Assembly (NCBI GenBank): GCA_042408355.1
Contig: JBHORD010000016.1
Span: forward strand, 1 to 64,000
Reading direction: 5' to 3'
Length of the DNA stretch: 64,000 nucleotides
Source of the DNA: Fen-1038 sp042408355
GTDB lineage: Bacteria > Chloroflexota > Anaerolineae > Anaerolineales > Villigracilaceae
The notes beneath the pieces are model-generated. The model did no database searches. It was given only the letters and a program-made list of their open reading frames with translations, and was not told where the DNA came from. This document shows, one piece after another, positions 59,111 to 64,000 of this stretch. Each line of letters opens with the position of its first letter. The first letter of the stretch is position 1. A program made the position numbers and the translations under genes.

Positions 59111-59680
59111 CTACCGCGGGACTTCGTGATGAATGCGGCAGCGCGCCTCATACAACTCCGACGCGCCGACGATCACCACCGGGTCATCATAGCGCGCCGG
59201 TTTTCCATTGACAAGTCTTTGCGTGCGCGAAGCTTCATCGCCGCAGACCATGCAGATGGCGTGAAGCTTGTCCACGCGTTCCGCCTTCGACATCAGTATC
59301 GGCATCGGTCCAAAGGGCTCACCGCGAAAATCCATGTCGAGTCCCGCCACCAGCACACGGACGCCGCGTTCCGCCAATTGTTGAACCACTTCGATAATGC
59401 CGTCATCCATGAACTGCGCCTCATCAATGCCAACAACCGTTGTATCCGGCTCCAATTTGGTTTTGATCTCGGCGGAGTTTTCGATAGGCATGGCGTCGAA
59501 GTCCGCGCCGGCGTGCGAGGTGACCTTTTCGACCGCGTAGCGAACGTCAATGGCGGGCTTGAAGACCTGCACCTTTTGTTTTGCAATCTTGGCGCGAACA
59601 AGGCGGCGGATCAATTCGTCCGTCTTGCCGCTGAACATCGAACCGCAGATGACTTCGATCGAGCCGTGTGTGTGACGCAT
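59111..59680 (-). CDS. tdk: Thymidine kinase, type II
   Basis: Phosphorylates thymidine in DNA precursor salvage. It has P-loop VICGSMFSGKTDELIRR, DxxQ-type Walker B GIDEAQFMDDG and the lasso/zinc region ICMVCGDEASRTQR; only two of the usual four zinc cysteines are present, as in some bacterial enzymes. The 189-residue length is normal. ATG 59680 has GAGG 6 nt upstream. It follows rpmE, a gene order seen in many bacteria. Confidence 0.94.
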   Translation of the reverse strand: MRHTHGSIEVICGSMFSGKTDELIRRLVRAKIAKQKVQVFKPAIDVRYAVEKVTSHAGADFDAMPIENSAEIKTKLEPDTTVVGIDEAQFMDDGIIEVVQQLAERGVRVLVAGLDMDFRGEPFGPMPILMSKAERVDKLHAICMVCGDEASRTQRLVNGKPARYDDPVVIVGASELYEARCRIHHEVPR

Positions 59681-59689
59681 GGAGGACCT

Positions 59690-59770
59690 CGCCCGGCCCC
59701 TCCCGCCCTAAGGGCGTCCTCCGCTTCCTCTGCGAGAGGGAAGCAGAGGAGCAGGACAAGGATGGGAGAG
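59690..59770. repeat. Palindromic GC- and purine-rich element
   Basis: It contains the palindrome CGCCCTAAGGGCG (59704-59716) and a perfect hairpin CCTCTGC/GCAGAGG (59727-59749). It lies between rpmE and tdk, next to the rpmE terminator. It looks like a short dispersed repeat; a further copy elsewhere in the window is not certain. Confidence 0.45.
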
Positions 59771-59783
59771 GTCAAATAAAATC

Positions 59784-59815
59784 ATCAAAACAGGCATGGC
59801 GTTATGCCATGCCTG
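59784..59815 (-). terminator. Intrinsic terminator after rpmE
   Basis: On the minus strand CAGGCATGGC, loop ATAAC, GCCATGCCTG (10-bp perfect stem), then TTTTGATG. It ends the rplU-rpmA-rpmE unit. Confidence 0.85.
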
Positions 59816-59848
59816 CAAGTTTACCTGATAAAACTTTTCCTGAAAATC

Positions 59849-60331
59849 CTATGCAGAGGATTCCTGCGCGGGAGTCTCGGGCAATTCATAACCAAGCGCG
59901 CGCAGTTTCTTCTTTGCATCAATCAAAGACTTTTGACCAAAACCCTGAATGGCCAAAACAGCCGCGTCGCCCTCAGCAAGTTTCGCAAGGAATTGATTGA
60001 CTTCAGTGATGCCGGCCCTGGCAAGCACATCCACGGCGCGCTGTGGAAGTTCAAGTTCGGCAATCGGCCGCGTCGGCGATTTCCTGGCGGCTTCCTTTGC
60101 TCTCTTGCTCTCGATGTATTGCTGGCTGACGTTCAACTTCTTATAGAAGCGATCCACCTGGCCTTCGATATCGAGGATGCGCTGTGACTCGCCGGTGAAG
60201 AATGGATGGCAGTTTGAGCAGATGTCGACGCGCAGTTCTTTCTTGGTGGAGCCGGTCGTCCAGGTGTTGCCGCATGAGGCGCAAACCACTTTGGCATCTG
60301 GATAATATTTTGGATGGATATCTGCTTTCAT
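59849..60331 (-). CDS. rpmE: Ribosomal protein bL31 fused to an RNA polymerase alpha-CTD-like domain
   Basis: 160 residues, about twice the normal bL31. Residues 1-70 are bL31: MKADIHPKYYPDAKVVCASC, then CSNCHPFFTG, keeping the zinc-type CxxC pairs. A charged linker follows, then a C-terminal domain (about 98-155) that reads ELELPQRAVDVLARAGITEV and IQGFGQKSLIDAKKKLRALG. This is the helix-hairpin-helix pattern of the RpoA C-terminal domain, where the same positions read LxLSVRxxNCLKRxGI and NFGxKSLxExKxKL. ATG 60331 has GGAG 7 nt upstream. The fusion is clear from one continuous frame; the extra domain's job is unknown. Confidence 0.9.
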   Translation of the reverse strand: MKADIHPKYYPDAKVVCASCGNTWTTGSTKKELRVDICSNCHPFFTGESQRILDIEGQVDRFYKKLNVSQQYIESKRAKEAARKSPTRPIAELELPQRAVDVLARAGITEVNQFLAKLAEGDAAVLAIQGFGQKSLIDAKKKLRALGYELPETPAQESSA

Positions 60332-60332
60332 A

Positions 60333-60590
60333 TCAGCTCTCCGCTGGAATAACGTTGACGCGCTTGCGGCCGCGCACCACATCGAATTTCACAATGCCGT
60401 CAACCGTCGCAAACAAAGAATCGTCGCCCGCCACGCGCACATTCAAACCGGGTTTGATCTTCGTGCCGTGTTGACGAACCAAAATATTTCCGGCCAGAAC
60501 AAACTGACCTGCATAGCGCTTGACGCCTAAACGCTGGGAATTCGAGTCTCGTCCGTTGCGGCTGGAGCCGCCGCCTTTTTTATGAGCCAT
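60333..60590 (-). CDS. rpmA: Ribosomal protein bL27
   Basis: An 85-residue large-subunit protein near the peptidyl-transferase centre. It starts MAHKKGGGSSRNGRDSNSQR and contains GVKRYAGQFVLAGNILVRQ and GTKIKPGLNVRVAGDDSLFA. There is no Firmicute-type cleavable extension before the AHKKGG N-terminus. AGAGG lies 6 nt before the ATG. Its stop abuts the rpmE start, and rplU precedes it by 14 nt, the standard rplU-rpmA order. Confidence 0.97.
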   Translation of the reverse strand: MAHKKGGGSSRNGRDSNSQRLGVKRYAGQFVLAGNILVRQHGTKIKPGLNVRVAGDDSLFATVDGIVKFDVVRGRKRVNVIPAES

Positions 60591-60604
60591 TTCTACCTCT
60601 CACT

Positions 60605-61117
60605 TTACTTGCCCGACTTTTTCGTCGTCGTTGATTTTTTTGACGCGGATTTCTTGGCGGGCGCTTTCTTCTCTTCTTTCTTCGCCGCTTCCGTCGCGGG
60701 GACCCTGGCGGGCTTTTCTGCTTTGACTTTTGTCTCCGCTTCGATTTCTTCCCCCGCCTCCACAATCGGTTGCGGTTCCGCCTTCTCAACTTTACGGACT
60801 TCGCCCGGCTTGCCGATGAAATCCACCATCAGCCGTGTATACTGCTGACGATGTCCGCCGCGCACACGAATACGTTTCTTCGGGCTGTACTTGAAACGGA
60901 AAACTTTGTCGCCGCGGAAGTGGTTCACCACAGTGGCCTTAACTTCGATGCCGCTCACAGTTGGAGTCCCGACCATGACCTCATCGCCATCGGCCATCAA
61001 CAGCGCCTTCAAATCCACCTGGGCGCCCTCTTCATCGGACAGGCGATCCACTTCGATTGTCTGTCCTTCGACGGCTTTATATTGCTTGCCGCCGCTTTCC
61101 ACAATTGCATATCTCAT
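60605..61117 (-). CDS. rplU: Ribosomal protein bL21 with Lys/Ala-rich C-terminal extension
   Basis: 170 residues, against about 103 for typical bL21. The core is complete: MRYAIVESGGKQYKAVEGQT, KVFRFKYSPKKRIRVRGGHR and YTRLMVDFIG. From about residue 106 a low-complexity tail follows, first acidic, then Lys/Ala/Ser-rich (KKEEKKAPAKKSASKKS). ATG 61117 is preferred over the adjacent ATG 61120 because GGAG is then 6 nt away. It is the first gene of the ribosomal unit, behind a consensus promoter and a roughly 120-nt leader. Confidence 0.95.
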   Translation of the reverse strand: MRYAIVESGGKQYKAVEGQTIEVDRLSDEEGAQVDLKALLMADGDEVMVGTPTVSGIEVKATVVNHFRGDKVFRFKYSPKKRIRVRGGHRQQYTRLMVDFIGKPGEVRKVEKAEPQPIVEAGEEIEAETKVKAEKPARVPATEAAKKEEKKAPAKKSASKKSTTTKKSGK

Positions 61118-61238
61118 CATTCTCTCCAGTCATTCACTTCGCCGAACGGCTCGCGGGTTCCTGCAACCATCGCCAGCGCACGGGGAAGCTGGTTTACAAA
61201 CAACCGCCCCGGCTTTTCTTTCCGCCAGGGCAGAAGCG
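61118..61238 (-). promoter_or_regulatory. Leader of the rplU-rpmA-rpmE unit (possible L21 leader)
   Basis: About 120 nt lie between the predicted transcription start and rplU. Several GC-rich complementary segments are present (for example GGCGG and CCGCC-type runs), but I cannot fold it reliably. In other bacteria bL21 operons carry autoregulatory leaders, so this is a candidate. Confidence 0.3.
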
Positions 61239-61244
61239 GACGGT

Positions 61245-61273
61245 ATTATAACGGCTGGGTGTATCCGTGTCAA
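61245..61273 (-). promoter_or_regulatory. Consensus promoter of the rplU operon
   Basis: On the minus strand a perfect TTGACA (61273-61268), a 17-bp spacer and a perfect TATAAT (61250-61245). It is the best sigma-70-type promoter in the window, as expected for ribosomal protein genes. Confidence 0.85.
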
Positions 61274-61430
61274 CGGCGCGCCTTCCGTTGTTGCGCAGCA
61301 ACAACTTCGAAAAATCTCTGCGGTACATTTCTGAGTTCAGCCGCTATCCCAAACTCACGGTTAAAAAATCGCAATTGCGATTGCCCGACCTTGGCTTGCC
61401 AACCTCGCCGACAACGGGTAAGATAATGTC

Positions 61431-61808
61431 ATGCAACACCTCCCGCTCAACCTGCGCCGCGTCGTAATCTTTTTCGGCATCCTGGTACTGGCGCTGATGG
61501 TCATGGATTTCAATTCCCGCGTCGAAGAACTCAATCGGCTAAAGAAACAGGCGAATGTTCTCAGCGCACAGGCCACCCAGGTGGCGCAGACACAGCTAGC
61601 ATTACAAACTCAGGTCGCGTACGCGGGATCCGACCGCGCCGTTCAGGATTGGGCGCGTTCGGAAGGACACGAAATTCAACCCGGCGATCAGCCGGTTATC
61701 CCAATTGGAAAGCCGGGAGCCGCAACGGCGCAGAATCTCGATCCTACGCCCACACCCACGCAAATTTCCAACTGGCAGGTGTGGTGGAATTTATTCTTTG
61801 GGCAATAA
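61431..61808 (+). CDS. FtsB/DivIC-like septum formation initiator
   Basis: A 125-residue bitopic protein. A short basic start (MQHLPLNLRR) precedes one membrane helix (about 11-27) and a coiled coil (VEELNRLKKQANVLSAQATQ). A DivIC-type DRAVQDWARSEGHEIQPGD segment and a Thr/Pro tail ending WWNLFFGQ follow. Such proteins form the FtsQLB/DivIB-FtsL-DivIC division complex. The tail is longer than in E. coli FtsB. It is 26 nt upstream of lysA on the same strand. Confidence 0.75.
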   Translation: MQHLPLNLRRVVIFFGILVLALMVMDFNSRVEELNRLKKQANVLSAQATQVAQTQLALQTQVAYAGSDRAVQDWARSEGHEIQPGDQPVIPIGKPGAATAQNLDPTPTPTQISNWQVWWNLFFGQ

Positions 61809-61834
61809 GGACGAGGTACAGCGGGGATCAAAAC

Positions 61835-63136
61835 GTGAAGCGGCTTGATTTGTTTCCCAGCGGGACAAAAATCGAAAACGATTCTCTTTTCATCGCAGGA
61901 CACAGCCTCGCCTCGCTCGCGGACGAATTCGGGACTCCGTTATATATTTACGACCGCGCCACGATGGACCTTTCCGTTGACGCGTACCGAACTGCATTGA
62001 AAGCGCATTACCCCGCGCCGTTCGACATCACATACGCGGGCAAAGCCTTCTTCTGCAAGGCCATCGCCGAATGGACGCAACAAAATCAGTTATGGGCCGA
62101 TTGCACAGGCGAAGGCGAAATTGCCATTGCTATCGCCGGAAAGATCCCGCGCGGGCAAATACTGGTTCATGGCGTCAATAAATCAATGGATGATCTCAAA
62201 TCGGCCATTGGGAATGCAGGCACGATTGTTGTTGATAATCTCGTTGAACTTCGGCGCATTGCGGAATTGCTCGTCCATCACCAATTATCCGTCCCCGATC
62301 TTTGGGTTCGCCTCCAACCGGGATTCGCAGTTGCAACACATCACGTCCACACACAAACCGGCCAACCGGATAGCAAGTTTGGAATGACAGCCAGCGAAAT
62401 CAAAGAGGCCGCGGCGTTTTGCAAACAAAACGACCTGCCGTTGAACGGACTGCACTTTCATCAAGGCTCAAACTTTCGCGACGCCTCCCCCCTCTTGCCC
62501 GCCATTTCGCTCGCGCTCGATCTGATTCAAGAAATTGATTTCGATCACGACTGGCATTTTTGTCCCGGCGGAGGCTGGGGCGTGGCATATCACGAAGAGG
62601 AATTGCCACAGCCAAACATCGAAGATTACGTGCGCGCCGTTTCGGAGAATATCATACGCGAATGCAAACGGCGCAATCTGGCTCTGCCTCATTTGCATCT
62701 CGAACCGGGGCGCAGTTTGATCGCGCGCGCAGGTGTGGCGATTTACCGCGTCGGCGCAGTGAAGCGGCGCGGGCATAAAACATGGCTGCTGATTGACGGC
62801 GGCATGGCCGATAATCCGCGTCATGCGTTGTACGGCGCAAGATATTCCTGCCTGCCGCTGACAGGGTTGAATCGGGAAATGAGCGAACGCGTTTCTATTG
62901 GGGGACCTTATTGCGAATCGGGCGATGTGCTCATCGAGGATGTTCCGATGCCGAAGATCAAAGAAGGCGAATTGATCGCGATCCCCGTCAGCGGCGCGTA
63001 TCATTTGAGCATGGCGGGCAACTATAACGGGGCGCGCCGTCCGGCAGCGGTGTGGCTCGAGGCAAACCGCGCCCGCCTCATCGTCCAAAGAGAATCGGTG
63101 GACGACTTACTGCGAAGAGACTTATCCATTTCTTAG
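61835..63136 (+). CDS. lysA: Diaminopimelate decarboxylase
   Basis: A PLP fold III decarboxylase making lysine from meso-diaminopimelate. PLP-lysine is in ITYAGKAFFCKAIAEW (Lys70). The phosphate-binding and substrate motifs are GLHFHQGSN, CPGGGWGVAYHEE and LHLEPGRSLIARAG, and the dimer-site Cys is in GGPYCESGDVL. The 433-residue length is normal. The start is GTG 61835, with GGGGA about 8 nt upstream; the longer upstream frame overlaps the DivIC-like gene and is rejected. Ornithine or arginine decarboxylases of this fold are less likely given CESGDV. Confidence 0.93.
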   Translation: MKRLDLFPSGTKIENDSLFIAGHSLASLADEFGTPLYIYDRATMDLSVDAYRTALKAHYPAPFDITYAGKAFFCKAIAEWTQQNQLWADCTGEGEIAIAIAGKIPRGQILVHGVNKSMDDLKSAIGNAGTIVVDNLVELRRIAELLVHHQLSVPDLWVRLQPGFAVATHHVHTQTGQPDSKFGMTASEIKEAAAFCKQNDLPLNGLHFHQGSNFRDASPLLPAISLALDLIQEIDFDHDWHFCPGGGWGVAYHEEELPQPNIEDYVRAVSENIIRECKRRNLALPHLHLEPGRSLIARAGVAIYRVGAVKRRGHKTWLLIDGGMADNPRHALYGARYSCLPLTGLNREMSERVSIGGPYCESGDVLIEDVPMPKIKEGELIAIPVSGAYHLSMAGNYNGARRPAAVWLEANRARLIVQRESVDDLLRRDLSIS

Positions 63137-63205
63137 CCGTTCCGATATATGGGCGCGGTACAATTGGGCCGTCTTTGTTTCATCTCAGCCGCTGTTAGGA
63201 GTGCA

Positions 63206-64000
63206 ATGTCTGCCATCGCCGAGGTCCGCTTGTTTGTTTCCTCCCTCAAGTTAAAAATCCGCGCCTACTGGGCTTTAATCAAATCCCTGCAGACCGGCTT
63301 GTTGTTAATGACCGGACTTGCAGGTTATTTGAGCGCGCACGCGGAAATTCACTGGAATGATTTTCTCCAAATGATTCCAAGTTTGTTCCTGGCAATCAGC
63401 GGCTCGACAATTCTCAACATGTGGTGGGACCGCGATATTGATGCAAAGATGAAGCGCACGCACAAACGCCCAACTTCCGCCGGCTCGGTCACGCCTGCGG
63501 AAGTTTTGCGGCTTGGGATTGCGGTCTCGATCATCGGCGTGGGCTGGGCGTTGCTGTTGAATCTGTTTTACGGCGCGGTGGTCTTTGCGGGATTATTTTT
63601 CGATGTAGTCGTGTACAGTGTATGGCTCAAACGGCGCACATGCTGGTCCATTGTTTGGGGCGGCATATCCGGGGCGATGCCCATTCTTTCCGGACGTGTG
63701 CTGGCTGTCGGAAGAATTGACCCGATCGGCATTTTGCTTGCTTCTGCGATTCTGTTTTGGATCCCAACTCATACGCTGACGTTCAGCCTGAAATTTTTCG
63801 AGGATTACAAAGCCGCAGGCGTGCCGACCTTCCCTTCGACATACGGCGCCAGGTTCACGCGATTGACAATTGCCGTTTCCAGCATCATCGCTGCGCTGGC
63901 AATGAGCGTCGCTTCGATCTGGATCGGAGTGGCCGAGGGCATCCTGGCTTTGATCATCGTCCTCAGCGCGGTTCTGCTCTTCCTCGCGGCGACCGTCGTC
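63206..64000 (+). CDS. ctaB: Heme o synthase (protoheme IX farnesyltransferase), 3' end cut
   Basis: A UbiA-superfamily prenyltransferase that adds farnesyl to heme b, giving heme o for terminal oxidases. About 265 residues are visible before the right edge. The first Asp-rich motif is NMWWDRDIDAKMKRTHKRPT and the second region reads VYSVWLKRRTCWSIVWGGIS, followed by GAMPILSG, all matching CtaB/Cox10 rather than UbiA or chlorophyll synthase. About seven membrane helices are seen so far. ATG 63206 has TTAGGAG 4 nt upstream. It implies an aerobic heme-copper oxidase elsewhere in the genome. Confidence 0.92.
   Translation, partial: MSAIAEVRLFVSSLKLKIRAYWALIKSLQTGLLLMTGLAGYLSAHAEIHWNDFLQMIPSLFLAISGSTILNMWWDRDIDAKMKRTHKRPTSAGSVTPAEVLRLGIAVSIIGVGWALLLNLFYGAVVFAGLFFDVVVYSVWLKRRTCWSIVWGGISGAMPILSGRVLAVGRIDPIGILLASAILFWIPTHTLTFSLKFFEDYKAAGVPTFPSTYGARFTRLTIAVSSIIAALAMSVASIWIGVAEGILALIIVLSAVLLFLAATVV

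Noticed and set aside
61809..61834. Lysine riboswitch before lysA
   Set aside because: Only 26 nt separate it from the DivIC-like gene, too little for such a structure.

Overview
This 64 kb window reads as chromosomal DNA from a member of the Chloroflexota, most likely class Anaerolineae. The phylum is inferred from gene content and style, since no database search was possible. Pointers are an isopentenyl phosphate kinase in a bacterium; Gram-positive-style envelope genes (LytR-CpsA-Psr protein, LysM-M23 peptidase) beside many lipoproteins with Thr/Pro-rich linkers; a CpaF-type pilus ATPase; Lys/Ala-rich tails on housekeeping enzymes; and a heme o synthase. Coding is dense on both strands. 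No phage, CRISPR array or intact transposon is visible.

Layout. 1-1.2 kb: cpaF, cut by the window edge. 1.2-2.1 kb: non-coding stretch with an IS30-like remnant and a good promoter for rho. 2.1-5.6 kb: rho, a LysM-M23 peptidase, a biotin protein ligase and a small membrane protein. 5.7-8.2 kb: gyrA, with a terminator-like hairpin in its leader. 8.4-12.1 kb: a surface-glycan cluster (GT4, beta-propeller-like protein, flippase-like membrane protein) and tRNA-Leu(CAG). 12.5-14.1 kb: a DsbA-like thiol protein and an SH3b lipoprotein. 14.2-24.6 kb: an export island of three ABC-2 exporters, two MFS transporters and a MarR regulator. 24.8-28.5 kb: a DmpA-type peptidase, folD and mtaB. 28.5-31.4 kb: envelope genes and a 39-residue membrane peptide. 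31.5-35.2 kb: an acyl-CoA dehydrogenase/DinB/etfB/etfA operon behind a palindromic operator. 35.3-40.7 kb: cold-shock protein, PHP phosphoesterase, two SPFH-like membrane proteins and psuG. 40.7-48.3 kb: thioesterase, Thr/Pro-rich membrane protein, isopentenyl phosphate kinase, fhs, a GT-C transferase and an amidase. 48.4-51.8 kb: two tandem FGE-fold lipoproteins, one with an in-frame stop. 52-56 kb: ppdK, a lone receiver protein and a hydrolase. 56.2-61.2 kb: one leftward run rplU-rpmA-rpmE-tdk-hpt-cca-exonuclease-hydrolase. 61.4-64 kb: a DivIC-like protein, lysA and ctaB (cut by the edge).

How the genes fit together. FolD and Fhs supply C1-folate units. Acyl-CoA dehydrogenase with ETF, and heme o synthase, imply fatty or branched acyl oxidation feeding a respiratory chain. 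PPDK links pyruvate and PEP. Isopentenyl phosphate kinase implies an alternative mevalonate route. The LCP, LysM-M23, GT and flippase-like proteins build the envelope.

Most notable: bL31 fused to a domain resembling the RNA polymerase alpha C-terminal domain; Lys/Ala-rich tails on Fhs, PPDK and bL21; a tandem pair of SPFH-like membrane proteins; a recurring leaderless promoter layout with the -10 box 6-8 nt before the start codon, often in divergent pairs; a dispersed MITE-like palindromic repeat; an in-frame stop in an FGE-like lipoprotein; and a likely attenuator before gyrA.
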